From: Anaerozeibacter quisquiliarum
GTDB taxonomy: Bacteria; Bacillota; Clostridia; Christensenellales; Aristaeellaceae
Reading direction: 5' to 3' (one strand)
Length of the DNA: 47,983 bases
Assembly (NCBI GenBank): GCA_051162045.1
Contig: JBISDI010000029.1
A program made the position numbers and the translations under genes. Each line of letters opens with the position of its first letter. The first letter of the stretch is position 1. The notes under the pieces were generated by a model. It saw only the letters and a list, made by a program, of their open reading frames with translations. It ran no database searches and was not told the origin of the DNA. Shown here piece by piece: positions 32,124 through 40,506 of the stretch.

Positions 32124-32962
32124 TGACCGAGCATGTGGTGCCGGCGGGCGTTCGGCAAATGCCGCTCGCGCGCTACCTTAAGCGCGCCTATCCGATCTTG
32201 CCGGGCCACGCGCTGCGCGCCGCGCTCAAAGGCGGGGACGTGAAGGTCAACGGCGCGCGCTCGGGCGGCGACGGCCTGGTATCGGGCGGCGACCGGGTGG
32301 CGGTCTACCTGCCGGAGAACCGGCTGACCGGGGAACTGACCGTGCTGCGTTGCGCGGGCGGGCTGCTGGCGGTCGAGAAGCCGGCCGCGCTGCCGGTGGA
32401 CGTCGATGAGGACGGCATCGGCGAGGATACGCTGCTCAGGCGCGCGCGGCGCGAGCACCCGACCGCGCGGCTTACGCATCGGCTGGACGCCGGCACCGGC
32501 GGCGTGATGATCCTGGCGCTGACCGACGAGACCGAACGCGCGCTGCTGGGCGCGTTTCGCGTCCACGCGGTCGGCAAGCGCTATCAGTGCGTGGTGCGCG
32601 GGCGCTTCCCGCCGGGCGAAGTCGCGCTTACCCATTACCTGGTGAAGCACGGGCGCGATTCCATCGTGCGGGCGTACGACGCGCCGCGCCCCGGCGCGCT
32701 GACGGCGCGATTGACGGCGCGCGCACTTAAGCGGTCGGACGCCGCGTCGCTGGTCGAGGTGAATTTGCTGACCGGCCGGACCCATCAAATCCGGGTGCAG
32801 CTCGCGCGCTTCGGCCACCCGGTCGCGGGCGACGACAAGTATGGCGACCGCGCGTTCAACAAGGCGCGCGGCCGTTCCATGCCCATGCTGTGGTGCGCGT
32901 CGCTGACCTATGAAGACGACACCTTTACTTCTCAGCCCCCATGGGGCGAATCGGACCTGTGA
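32123..32962 (+). CDS. RluA-family pseudouridine synthase
   Basis: 279 residues. An N-terminal S4-like domain (MPLARYLKRAYPILPGHALR, VKVNGARSGGDG) precedes the catalytic domain with LLAVEKPAALPVDVDEDG, catalytic Asp near residue 121 in HRLDAGTGGVM, GKRYQCVVRG and LLTGRTHQIRVQLA. It isomerises uridine in rRNA or tRNA; the target site cannot be told. The ATG overlaps the ilvE stop, so expression is linked to ilvE. Confidence 0.92.
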   Translation: MTEHVVPAGVRQMPLARYLKRAYPILPGHALRAALKGGDVKVNGARSGGDGLVSGGDRVAVYLPENRLTGELTVLRCAGGLLAVEKPAALPVDVDEDGIGEDTLLRRARREHPTARLTHRLDAGTGGVMILALTDETERALLGAFRVHAVGKRYQCVVRGRFPPGEVALTHYLVKHGRDSIVRAYDAPRPGALTARLTARALKRSDAASLVEVNLLTGRTHQIRVQLARFGHPVAGDDKYGDRAFNKARGRSMPMLWCASLTYEDDTFTSQPPWGESDL

Positions 32963-32973
32963 AAGGATGTGCG

Positions 32974-33093
32974 ATGGTTATGGGCAACGCGGTGGAGGCG
33001 GTCAAGCGCCTCGCCTGGAAGGCCGCGCCCGGCGGCCGGGCGTCGGGCGCGGAGAAGACGAGCGACGACTGCGTCCTGGGCGGCAACGCATGA
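32974..33093 (+). CDS. Small ORF (39 aa) coupled to trmL
   Basis: It starts MVMGNAVEAVKRLAWKAAP and ends CVLGGNA. AAAGGATG lies about 5 nt upstream, and its stop overlaps the trmL ATG (ATGA), so it would couple translation of trmL to the RluA-type gene. The N-terminal part could form a short basic amphipathic helix. No family is recognised. It could also be merely a leader reading frame with no functional product. Confidence 0.45.
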   Translation: MVMGNAVEAVKRLAWKAAPGGRASGAEKTSDDCVLGGNA

Positions 33094-33611
33094 ACGTCGT
33101 GCTGGTGAACCCCGAGATCCCGCAAAATACGGGCAACATCGCGCGCACCTGCGCCGCGACCGGGGCGACGCTGCACCTAATCAAGCCGCTAGGCTTCGAG
33201 CTGTCCGACCGCTATTTGAAGCGCGCGGGGCTCGACTACTGGCGCCTGGCGCATGTATGCGTGCACGACGATTGGCGCGCGTTTCGCGCGGCGCATCCCT
33301 CGGCGCGGCTGCTTATGCTGACCACCAAGGCGCGCGCGTGCTACGCGGATGTGGCCTACCGGCCCGACGACTGCCTGGTGTTTGGCCGCGAGACCAGGGG
33401 ATTGCCCGAGGACCTGCTCAGGGCCTGCCCGGACGCCTGCGTGCGCATTCCGATGCTTTCCGAAGCGCGCTCGCTGAATTTGGCCAACTCGGTCGCGGTG
33501 GTGCTGTACGAGGCGCTCAGGCAGCAAGGTTTTCCCGGGCTGAGCGCCGAGGGCGGCGCGCACGGCAACGCCACCGGCGCATGGCGTGATTGGCATGAAC
33601 CAATTGTTTAA
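33090..33611 (+). CDS. trmL: tRNA (cytidine(34)-2'-O)-methyltransferase
   Basis: 173 residues, a minimal SPOUT methyltransferase without extra domains, as is usual for TrmL. Motif 1 is VLVNPEIPQNTGNIARTC with the substrate-side Asn and Arg. The SAM knot has CLVFGRETRGLPEDLL and IPMLSEARSLNLANSVAVVLYE. It methylates the ribose at position 34 of some tRNA-Leu species. An upstream in-frame extension to 32910 overlaps the RluA-type gene and is not used. Confidence 0.94.
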   Translation: MNVVLVNPEIPQNTGNIARTCAATGATLHLIKPLGFELSDRYLKRAGLDYWRLAHVCVHDDWRAFRAAHPSARLLMLTTKARACYADVAYRPDDCLVFGRETRGLPEDLLRACPDACVRIPMLSEARSLNLANSVAVVLYEALRQQGFPGLSAEGGAHGNATGAWRDWHEPIV

Positions 33612-33628
33612 ATGCAACGTCCAAGTAT

Positions 33629-33657
33629 TTGCATTTGTCATTTTCGCATGTTACAAT
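33629..33657 (+). promoter_or_regulatory. Promoter of the 80-aa membrane protein
   Basis: TTGCAT (33629-33634) and TACAAT (33652-33657) are 17 bp apart, 23 bp before the start codon. Confidence 0.65.
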
Positions 33658-33680
33658 GATGCCGGCGAGGGGGTGGGCGA

Positions 33681-33923
33681 ATGCCCGATTACATGACCAG
33701 GAGCGAGCTGTCGCAGCGGCGCGCATGGCTCCGGGCGCTGTCCGGATTCATGGATTTCTTTGCGTCGATCGGCAGCTTCATCATCATCCTGCTGTGCGTC
33801 GTGCTGCTCAGCTACCTGTTCACGTGGCTCAAGAACGACATCACCACCACGCTCGGTTCGATCGAGTCGGTCGCGATCGACGCGATCGTAAATCCGGACG
33901 AAGTGGAGGCGCTCAATCCGTAG
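33681..33923 (+). CDS. Small single-pass membrane protein, function unknown
   Basis: 80 residues. A positively charged N-terminus (RSELSQRRAWLRAL) precedes one long membrane helix (FFASIGSFIIILLCVVLLSYLF), followed by an acidic C-terminal tail (NPDEVEALNP), predicted to lie outside. GAGGGGGTG lies upstream of the ATG. It has its own promoter and terminator, so it is a stand-alone gene. I recognise no family. Confidence 0.65.
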   Translation: MPDYMTRSELSQRRAWLRALSGFMDFFASIGSFIIILLCVVLLSYLFTWLKNDITTTLGSIESVAIDAIVNPDEVEALNP

Positions 33924-33961
33924 GGGCCGATGCGGGCATCGATTGTCTCGGGATTCATAAA

Positions 33962-33995
33962 CCCCGTCCGTTTGCAGCGGACGGGGCTCGCTTTT
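33962..33995 (+). terminator. Rho-independent terminator after the membrane protein
   Basis: A perfect 9-bp stem (CCCCGTCCG / CGGACGGGG), loop TTTGCAG, then CTCGCTTTT. Confidence 0.75.
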
Positions 33996-34147
33996 CGGCC
34001 CGGTCAATCGATCCCATGATCGGGTTGGATATCGCAAAATCCGCCGGGAAATTGTGAATCGCATATCAAACATGTTGAGAAATGATAGTTTACAGCCGCC
34101 GTCCGGCAATAATAATGAGCTATATTCACAAATCATAATAATGGGTA

Positions 34148-34176
34148 TTGACACATGGGCAAATAAAAGCTATGAT
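34148..34176 (+). promoter_or_regulatory. Strong promoter of the polyol/sugar operon
   Basis: TTGACA (34148-34153) and TATGAT (34171-34176) are 17 bp apart. The stretch 33996-34314 holds no gene. It is markedly A+T-rich between about 34060 and 34210 and carries this promoter plus the operator-like palindrome. Confidence 0.75.
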
Positions 34177-34184
34177 ACTTTACG

Positions 34185-34208
34185 AAAGGTATTTTATAAA
34201 TTACCTTT
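34185..34208. promoter_or_regulatory. 24-bp near-perfect palindrome over the transcription start
   Basis: AAAGGTA and TACCTTT arms enclose a 10-bp A+T core that is itself symmetric except for one pair. It begins 8 bp after the -10 box, so it covers the expected start site. This is a classic repressor position. The ROK regulator at 39090-40274 is the obvious candidate ligand-responsive repressor. Confidence 0.65.
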
Positions 34209-34314
34209 TGATGCGCCGGGGGTGCATCGCGCGGCGTTTGTTTCGGGGCCATGGCGGATTGCGCGGCGGCGCGCGCGCTCGGCACCGAAAACGATAATCA
34301 GGAGGAGGGGTTCC

Positions 34315-35829
34315 ATGTCTAACCGCACGCTTGCTAAGTTCCTCGCGCTCATGCTCGTCGCCGTCCTGGTGCTGGGCATGGGGACGGCCGCACTGGCCGA
34401 GCCTCAGTTGGTGGACGCTCCGTTCGACGGATGGGTGGAAGGGTTGCCTCGCATTCAGGCGCCGGAAGGCTTCGATTGGCGTCAGTTTGAGGGCACGACG
34501 ATCAACTTCATCTCCGAGAACACCACGCCGTCCACCGCCATCGCGGCCAACATCGAGCTGTTCGAGCAGGTCACCGGCATCAAGGTGGTCATCGAGCAGG
34601 CTGACCTGAACGCGGTCATCGAAAAGGTGGGGCTGGATGTCAACGCCCGCACCGCCAAGTACCAGGTGGCCTACCTCGATCCGCAGCAGATCATGGCCAA
34701 GAACAAGGACAACTTCATCGACCTGAATACCTTCAACAACGACCCCGCGCTCCCGCACATTCCGGGCGGGCTGGAGGATTTCTTCGAGAGCCAGCTGGTT
34801 TGCTGCGGCTACATGGGCGACTCCGACAAGCTGCTCGCCCTGCCCTATGACAACCCCACGATCATCCTGGCCTACCGCGCCGACGTGTTTGAGAACGAGG
34901 CTTACAAGCAGGCCTTCCAGGCCGAGAAGGGCTTCGACTGGACGCCCTCGCCCGAGATGACCTGGGAGCAGCTGTACGAGGTGGCGGCCTGGATCACCGA
35001 GAAGGCGAGCTCCGGCGAGATCGCCGAGGTCAAGTACGGCATCGGCCAGCAGGCCAAGCAGCACGACTCGCTGATGTGCGATTTCTCCAACGTGCTGGCC
35101 GCCAACGGCGGCGACTACTTCGAGGCCACCGACATTGGCAGCATCGGCGCGGCCAACCCCGGCCCGGCGGCGCTGACCAGCGAAGCGGCGCTCAAATCGG
35201 CCGAGTTCTACAAAAAGCTCAACGCGGTGGCGCATCCGTCGTCTACTTCGTGGGATTGGTCGGGCCTGGCTGAGAGCTACGCGGCCGGCGAACTGGCGAT
35301 CATCTGCGAGTGGCACGAGTTCTCCGCCGACTTCGAGAATCCCTCCAAGTCCCAGGTGGTGGGCAAGACCAAGTGGACCATCACGCCCAAGGGCGACGTG
35401 CGCAGCGCCAACATCTACGGCGGCACCGGCATCGGCATCTCGGCCTACGCGACCGAGCAGGAGCAAAAGGCGGCCTGGCTGTTCGTGGTGTGGGCCACCT
35501 CGCCGCAGACCCAGTACCTGTGCCTGACCAGTGAATCGGGCGGATCGACGCCGACGCGCTACTCGGTGTACAACCTGCCCGACGTCAAGAAGGGCATCGA
35601 AGATCAGCAGAGCGAGGAAGCGCAGCGGATGCCCAACCTCAAGGCCTGCGGCGCGGTGCAGCTGGCCTGGGCGACCGAGAATTCCTACCTGCGGCCCAAG
35701 ATCCCGGTATGGGCGCAGTGCGACACCATCATCTACACCGAGCTTTCGAAGATGCTGGCCGGCCAGGTCTCTCCGGAAGAGGCCCTTAAGAGCGCCAATC
35801 AGCAGCTCAACGAACTGACCGGCAACTGA
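34315..35829 (+). CDS. Extracellular solute-binding protein, family 1
   Basis: 504 residues, larger than the two binding proteins near 10-17 kb. The signal peptide is KFLALMLVAVLVLGMGTAALA ending before EPQ; no lipobox Cys. Body motifs are INFISENTTPSTAIAANIEL, VAYLDPQQIMAKNKDNFIDL, LALPYDNPTIILAYRADVF and GGTGIGISAYATEQEQKAAW. It resembles binding proteins of polyol/sorbitol or oligosaccharide importers. The start at 34315 has AGGAGGAGGGG upstream. It is first in the operon with permeases and a zinc dehydrogenase, which points to a polyol-like ligand. A strong hairpin follows before the permeases. Confidence 0.9.
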   Translation: MSNRTLAKFLALMLVAVLVLGMGTAALAEPQLVDAPFDGWVEGLPRIQAPEGFDWRQFEGTTINFISENTTPSTAIAANIELFEQVTGIKVVIEQADLNAVIEKVGLDVNARTAKYQVAYLDPQQIMAKNKDNFIDLNTFNNDPALPHIPGGLEDFFESQLVCCGYMGDSDKLLALPYDNPTIILAYRADVFENEAYKQAFQAEKGFDWTPSPEMTWEQLYEVAAWITEKASSGEIAEVKYGIGQQAKQHDSLMCDFSNVLAANGGDYFEATDIGSIGAANPGPAALTSEAALKSAEFYKKLNAVAHPSSTSWDWSGLAESYAAGELAIICEWHEFSADFENPSKSQVVGKTKWTITPKGDVRSANIYGGTGIGISAYATEQEQKAAWLFVVWATSPQTQYLCLTSESGGSTPTRYSVYNLPDVKKGIEDQQSEEAQRMPNLKACGAVQLAWATENSYLRPKIPVWAQCDTIIYTELSKMLAGQVSPEEALKSANQQLNELTGN

Positions 35830-35837
35830 CGTCCGCC

Positions 35838-35877
35838 GCCGGGGCCGGAGGGATGGGCCTTCCGGTCCCGGCCTTTT
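35838..35877 (+). terminator. Intra-operon terminator/attenuator after the binding protein
   Basis: A 15-bp stem (GCCGGGGCCGGAGGG with CCTTCCGGTCCCGGC, two G-T pairs) and 5-nt loop, followed by CTTTT. It lies 8 bp past the stop and 235 bp before the permease gene. Partial termination here would give more binding protein than permease. Confidence 0.75.
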
Positions 35878-35937
35878 GTGTATGATCGAGCGCCGGGCGG
35901 CGCTGCCGGCGCGTATTGCAGCCGGAGTCCATGGAAG

Positions 35938-36092
35938 CGCTGATCAAATCCCACGCGCGGGGGCGGCCGCCTTTGCGCCATCTCGCGCCCGCAAAAACCT
36001 CGACGTAGCGCCGCTACGCCTTCGGCCTTTACCGGCACGATCTGACGAAGATTCAGGTCGCCACCGCACGCGTGCTTTCATCAGCGATTACC
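35938..36092. repeat. 155-bp imperfect palindromic element between binding protein and permease
   Basis: The left end (CGCTGATCAAATCCCACGCG) and right end (read backwards, CGCTGATGAAAGCACGCGTG) are similar inverted arms. Similarity continues inward to a central hairpin CGTAGC-GCC-GCTACG at 36004-36018. It resembles an intergenic MITE/REP-like repeat and, if transcribed, would fold into one long hairpin. No gene is visible in 35830-36112. Confidence 0.55.
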
Positions 36093-36112
36093 TATGAGCA
36101 GGAGGGGCTGCC

Positions 36113-37015
36113 ATGACCACCACACACCGCCGCGAATCATCGCTCGGGGTGAAGATCCGAAATGAGCAGGGAACCGAGCGGCTGATGCTCGCGCCCGCGC
36201 TTCTGTGTTTGGCGCTGATCAGCATATTTCCGCTTTTGTACATGTTCTACATCAGCCTGTACGACTTTTCGATGTCGGTCAATAACCCCACGTTCGTGGG
36301 CCTCAACAACTGGGTGCGGGTGTTTAAGAGCAGCACCTTTTGGGGCGCGTGGGCGCGCACCGGCCAGATCGCCGGCATCGGCCTGACGATCCAGATGCTG
36401 CTGGGCGTCGGCGCGGCGCTGCTGATCTACCAGCTGCCCAAGGGACAGAACGTCATCCTGACGCTGTTCATGCTGCCGGTGTTCGTCGCACCCATCGTGG
36501 CCGGGCTGCTGGGCCGGTTCCTGCTCAACTCCACCTATGGGTTCTACGCCTGGCTGCTGAGCTTCTTCGGCTACACCGGCGAGCTGTTTGCCAGCCCCGC
36601 GGGGGCGGTGATCGGCATCATATTGATCGACGTATGGGAATGGACGCCGCTCGTCACCATGATCGTGTTGGCGGGGCTGCAGTCGATGGACGTGGAGGTG
36701 CTGGAAGCCGCTTCGATCGACGGCGCCAGCTACCGCCAGCGGCTGCGCTACGTGATATTGCCGCTGGCCTCCCGGACGATGCTGGTGGCGCTGCTGGTGC
36801 GCGCGATGGACATCCTGCGCTATGTGGATACCATCAAGATCATCACCGAGGGCGGACCGGCCGACGCCACCAAGGTGGCCGGCTTTCACCTGATGGAGGT
36901 GGCGTTCCGGTTTCAGAACTTCGGCCAAGCCGCGGTGCTGGGCATCATCATGGTGGCGGTCATCAGCGTGCTGGGCAAGCTGTTTATCCGCCTGATGGGG
37001 AGGGGAGCGCTATGA
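36113..37015 (+). CDS. Carbohydrate ABC permease, MalF type
   Basis: 300 residues, about six membrane helices (LMLAPALLCLALISIFPLLY first). The EAA loop is LEAASIDGASYRQRLRYVIL. GCAGGAGG precedes the ATG. It is CUT1-type and close in layout to the first permease of sorbitol/mannitol importers. Its stop overlaps the next start (ATGA). It pairs with the MalG-type permease; no ATPase gene lies in the operon. Confidence 0.92.
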   Translation: MTTTHRRESSLGVKIRNEQGTERLMLAPALLCLALISIFPLLYMFYISLYDFSMSVNNPTFVGLNNWVRVFKSSTFWGAWARTGQIAGIGLTIQMLLGVGAALLIYQLPKGQNVILTLFMLPVFVAPIVAGLLGRFLLNSTYGFYAWLLSFFGYTGELFASPAGAVIGIILIDVWEWTPLVTMIVLAGLQSMDVEVLEAASIDGASYRQRLRYVILPLASRTMLVALLVRAMDILRYVDTIKIITEGGPADATKVAGFHLMEVAFRFQNFGQAAVLGIIMVAVISVLGKLFIRLMGRGAL

Positions 37016-37872
37016 TGACGCGAATGAGCGAGCGCACGCGCAGCGCGATGGGTCACAGGCGGCGCTGGTCGCTGATCGCGATGTATGCCTGCGCCGCCGT
37101 GCTGGTGCTCTGGTCGGTGACGCCGATTATCTGGATGGCGCTGTCTTCGCTCAAGGTCAGCACCAACATGTTTTCGATGCCGCCGCAGTTCATCTTCAAG
37201 CCGGAACTGGGCACCTACGTCTATATGTTCACCCAGGCGGGGTTCGGAAAGTTCCTGGTCAACAGCCTGGTCGCGTCGTTGTCGAGCACGCTGATTGCGC
37301 TGTTCCTGGGGAGTCTCGGCGGCTACGCGCTCTCCCGCGGCCGTTTTAAGCACCATAAGGACATCTCCTTCTGGATCATCTCCACCCGCATGGCGCCCAT
37401 TCCCGCGGTGATCCTGCCGCTGTACCTGATCTTTTCGCGGCTCAGGATGGTGGGGACCATGCCGGGGCTGATCTTTGCCTACATCACGTTCAACCTTCCG
37501 TTTGCGCTGTGGATGATGATGGCTTTCTTTGCCGACGTGCCCGCCGCGCTCGAGGAGGCGGCGCGTGTGGACGGCACCAGCAAGTTCGGGGCCTTTCTGC
37601 GCATCACGTTGCCCGCGGCCTCGCCCGGATTGGCCGCGACCGGGGTGCTGTGCATGATGTTTGCGTGGAACGACTACGTGTTCGCCAGCGCTTTGACCAG
37701 CGCCCACACCCAGACCGTGCCGATCGCGGCGTCGCTGCTGGTTACGCAGACCGGCATCGCCTGGGGACAGGCCATGTCCACCGGCACCATCATCGTGATG
37801 CCGATGCTGCTTTGTGGATTTTTGATGCGCAAGTATTTGGTGAAGGGTTTTTCGATGGGCGCGGTGAAATAA
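37012..37872 (+). CDS. Carbohydrate ABC permease, MalG type
   Basis: 286 residues, about six membrane helices (SLIAMYACAAVLVLWSVTPI first). The EAA loop is LEEAARVDGTSKFGAFLRIT. Phrases such as FWIISTRMAPIPAVILPLYL and MFAWNDYVFASALTS are usual in polyol/sugar permeases. The ATG overlaps the preceding stop. It forms the channel with the MalF-type partner. Confidence 0.92.
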   Translation: MMTRMSERTRSAMGHRRRWSLIAMYACAAVLVLWSVTPIIWMALSSLKVSTNMFSMPPQFIFKPELGTYVYMFTQAGFGKFLVNSLVASLSSTLIALFLGSLGGYALSRGRFKHHKDISFWIISTRMAPIPAVILPLYLIFSRLRMVGTMPGLIFAYITFNLPFALWMMMAFFADVPAALEEAARVDGTSKFGAFLRITLPAASPGLAATGVLCMMFAWNDYVFASALTSAHTQTVPIAASLLVTQTGIAWGQAMSTGTIIVMPMLLCGFLMRKYLVKGFSMGAVK

Positions 37873-37975
37873 AGAGCCACAGGGGGGGATCTTCCTCAAA
37901 ACCCCGTTTATTTGGAAGAGGGTCCCTTAAGAATCCCTTCACGGGGACGATGTATTATGAGATGGAGGTGTTTTT

Positions 37976-39016
37976 ATGGCAGGGAGAAACCGGGCGGTCG
38001 TATTGACGGAGCTCAAGACGCTTGAGTTTCGCGAGGTGCCCATGCCCGAGGCGAAGCCGGGCGAGATCCTTATGAAGTTGGGCGCGGTGGGCGTGTGCGG
38101 CTCGGACGTGCACTACTACAGCCATGGGCGCATCGGCGACTATGTGGTGGAGTTCCCGTTCATCCTGGGCCATGAGTGCGCGGGTACGGTGGTTGCGGTG
38201 GGCGAAGGCGTTCGCCACCTTGCGGTGGGCGACCGGGTGGCGCTCGAGCCCGGCGTGCCCTGCGGGACGTGCGAGTTCTGCCGCGGCGGGCACTACAACC
38301 TGTGCCCGGACGTCAAATTCTTCGCCACGCCGCCTTATGACGGCTGCCTGATGGACTACGTGGCCTTCCCGGCCGAATTCGCATTCAAGCTGCCCGATTC
38401 GGTGTCGCTTACCGATGGCGCGCTGATCGAGCCGCTGGCGATCGGCATCAACGCCGCGCTGACCGGCGGGGTCAAGCTGGGCGACAGCGTGCTGATCTAC
38501 GGCGCGGGCTGCATCGGCCTCGTGTCGCTGCTGGCGGCCAAGGCCTACGGCGCGGCCCAGGTGATCGTGGCCGACATGCTCGACGTGCGGCTCGAGGCGG
38601 CCCGGAAGCTGGGCGCGATCACCGTGAATTCGAAGGAGGCCGACGTGGTGGCCGAGGTCATGCGGCTCACCGACGGCAAGGGCTGCGAGGTGGTGCTCGA
38701 CTGCGCCGGCTTCAGCGAGACGGTGACCGGCTCCATCCGTGCCGCCAAGGCCGCGGGCAAGATCGTGCTGGTGGGCATGGGTACGGACGAGCTGAACGGC
38801 ATTCCGCTCGGTCCGATCAGCGCGAAGGAGCTGACGCTGACCTCGATCTTCCGGTACAAAAACCTGTACCCGGTGGCGATCAAGGCGGTTCAAAGCGGCG
38901 CGATCGACATCAGCGGTATCGTGTCCAACACCTATCCGTTCGAGCAAACGCCCGAGGCGTTTAAGAGCGCGCACGAGCGCGCGGCCGAGACCGTCAAAAA
39001 CGTCATCGTGTTCTAA
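37976..39016 (+). CDS. Zinc-dependent alcohol dehydrogenase, polyol (sorbitol/xylitol) type
   Basis: 346 residues, medium-chain dehydrogenase. Catalytic zinc site: Cys in GVCGSDVHYY, His-Glu in ILGHECAG. Structural zinc: four Cys in PCGTCEFCRGGHYNLCPD. The HYYSHGRIGDYVV and KFFATPPYDGCL segments are typical of sorbitol and xylitol dehydrogenases. The NAD site is VLIYGAGCIGLVSLL, and Asp after strand 2 (VADMLDVRL) favours NAD over NADP. GGAGG lies upstream. It follows the transporter genes after a 103-bp gap. It probably oxidises an imported polyol to a ketose in the cytosol; the exact polyol is not determined. Confidence 0.9.
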   Translation: MAGRNRAVVLTELKTLEFREVPMPEAKPGEILMKLGAVGVCGSDVHYYSHGRIGDYVVEFPFILGHECAGTVVAVGEGVRHLAVGDRVALEPGVPCGTCEFCRGGHYNLCPDVKFFATPPYDGCLMDYVAFPAEFAFKLPDSVSLTDGALIEPLAIGINAALTGGVKLGDSVLIYGAGCIGLVSLLAAKAYGAAQVIVADMLDVRLEAARKLGAITVNSKEADVVAEVMRLTDGKGCEVVLDCAGFSETVTGSIRAAKAAGKIVLVGMGTDELNGIPLGPISAKELTLTSIFRYKNLYPVAIKAVQSGAIDISGIVSNTYPFEQTPEAFKSAHERAAETVKNVIVF

Positions 39017-39025
39017 CGACAGCCG

Positions 39026-39050
39026 GGCCGCCGCGCGCAGCGCGGCGGCC
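39026..39050 (+). terminator. Hairpin after the dehydrogenase
   Basis: A perfect 11-bp stem GGCCGCCGCGC / GCGCGGCGGCC with loop GCA. No T-run follows, so it may stabilise the 3' end rather than stop transcription before the ROK gene 40 bp on. Confidence 0.45.
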
Positions 39051-39089
39051 TCGAATCTATGAGTATATGAGCAAAATGAGAGATCGGGA

Positions 39090-40274
39090 ATGAGCTTCAT
39101 GCACAGGCAATCGGTCAGCAACAACGTCGTCAAGCAGATCAACATGGAATCGGTGTTTTTTTTCATTCAATCGAGCGCGCAGGCGTCGGCCAAGGATATC
39201 GCCCAAGGGCTCAACATGAGCCCGCCCACCGTGACGCAAAACATCAGGGCACTGATCGAGCGCGACCTGATCGTGGGCAACGGCACGGTGGGCTCGACCG
39301 GCGGGCGCAAGGCGCGCTCCTACGCGATCAACGCGCGCGCCTGCTTTGCCGCAGGGCTCGACATCACGCGCCGCAGCGTCAGCACGGTGATCCTGAACCT
39401 CAAGGGCGACGTGGTCTACCACATCAAGCACGCCTTGCCGTTTGAAAGCCGTGGGGCGTACTATCAGGCACTGGGGGACGTGCTGGAGGAGGCGCTGGAC
39501 GAGGCCGGGGTAGCGCGCGAGTATCTGGCGGGGGTAGGGCTGTCGATCCCGGCGATCGTGGTGGGGGAGGGCAGCGCCACCACCAACAACGCGCTGGGTG
39601 CGGGCACGGTCTGCCTGAACGACTTCGCGGCGCACATCCCTTATCCCTGCCGGCTGATCAACGACGCCAGCGCCGGCGGCTATGCCGAGTTCTGGGCGGT
39701 AGCCCCCCGGCGCGAGATAGACACGCGCCACTTGGCCTACCTGTCGGTCAGCGATACGGTGGGCGGCTCGATCATGATCGAGGGCCGGATGTACAACGGG
39801 CTGGATCAGCACAGCGCCGAGTTCGGCCATATGACGCTTCAGCCCGAGGGCCGACCCTGCTACTGCGGGCAAAAGGGCTGCGCCTACGGCTACATCAACA
39901 CGCGGCTGCTGTCGGAGGCCGTGGGCGGCGAGCTTCAGGATTTCTTTGATGCGCTCGAGCGGGGCGAGGATGAGGCAGAAGCCACCTGGGATCGGTACCT
40001 CTACCATCTTGCGCTTGCGATCGGCAACATTCGCGCGGCGTTCGACTGCGAGTTGATCATCGGAGGGTATCTGGGTGAGCACATCGGCGCGTACTTGCCT
40101 GAACTGCGCGCACGCGCCGCCCGCCGTAACGGGTTTGAGGGCAGCGGCGACTACGTCCGCGCCCCCATGCACAAGCGAGAGGCCTCGGCGGTGGGCGCCG
40201 CGCTGACCTTTATCCACGAGGGCACCCGAAAACTGCTGTCGCAGGGAGCGGACACGGACGCGCGGCTGGCATAA
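39090..40274 (+). CDS. ROK-family transcriptional regulator
   Basis: 394 residues. The N-terminal winged HTH (about 8-75) has VFFFIQSSAQASAKDIAQG, MSPPTVTQNIRALIERDLI and STGGRKARSY. The ROK sugar-kinase-like domain follows, with the zinc motif CYCGQKGC and EFGHMTLQPEGRPC. The usual ATP-loop DxGxT pattern is replaced (GLDITRRSVSTV), as in NagC/XylR-type repressors that bind a sugar without phosphorylating it. It ends the transporter-dehydrogenase region and probably represses that operon through the palindrome at 34185-34208. Only a weak GGGA site precedes the ATG. Confidence 0.88.
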   Translation: MSFMHRQSVSNNVVKQINMESVFFFIQSSAQASAKDIAQGLNMSPPTVTQNIRALIERDLIVGNGTVGSTGGRKARSYAINARACFAAGLDITRRSVSTVILNLKGDVVYHIKHALPFESRGAYYQALGDVLEEALDEAGVAREYLAGVGLSIPAIVVGEGSATTNNALGAGTVCLNDFAAHIPYPCRLINDASAGGYAEFWAVAPRREIDTRHLAYLSVSDTVGGSIMIEGRMYNGLDQHSAEFGHMTLQPEGRPCYCGQKGCAYGYINTRLLSEAVGGELQDFFDALERGEDEAEATWDRYLYHLALAIGNIRAAFDCELIIGGYLGEHIGAYLPELRARAARRNGFEGSGDYVRAPMHKREASAVGAALTFIHEGTRKLLSQGADTDARLA

Positions 40275-40391
40275 ATCAGCCCGGCTGCGGCCCCCCTTTG
40301 TCGGATCGCATTCACGCCCCGGTACATGCCCGTGGGCGTGTGAGTTCGTCGGGCCGCGTTGTCATATGCATCATGCTTTGTCAATGGTCTG

Positions 40392-40421
40392 AATCGCTTT
40401 CGGATGAGGCCGGAAGCGATT
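40392..40421 (+). terminator. Hairpin after the ROK gene
   Basis: A 12-bp stem (AATCGCTTTCGG / CCGGAAGCGATT, one G-T pair), loop ATGAGG. There is no clear T-run. The 40275-40444 gap holds no gene. Confidence 0.45.
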
Positions 40422-40444
40422 GCGCTGCATATAAATGTTGGAAT

Positions 40445-40473
40445 TTGACGTACGGGCAAAATCGCGGTATAAT
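40445..40473 (+). promoter_or_regulatory. Sigma-A promoter of the lipoprotein gene
   Basis: TTGACG (40445-40450) and perfect TATAAT (40468-40473), 17 bp apart, 33 bp before the GTG start. Confidence 0.75.
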
Positions 40474-40506
40474 AACCTCAAGTCACAACGTTTGGAGGAT
40501 AACCGT

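Noticed and set aside
37876..37940. Hairpin between permease and dehydrogenase genes
   Set aside because: GGGGGATCTTCC and GGAAGAGGGTCCC pair only imperfectly and no T-run follows; not strong enough to call a terminator.
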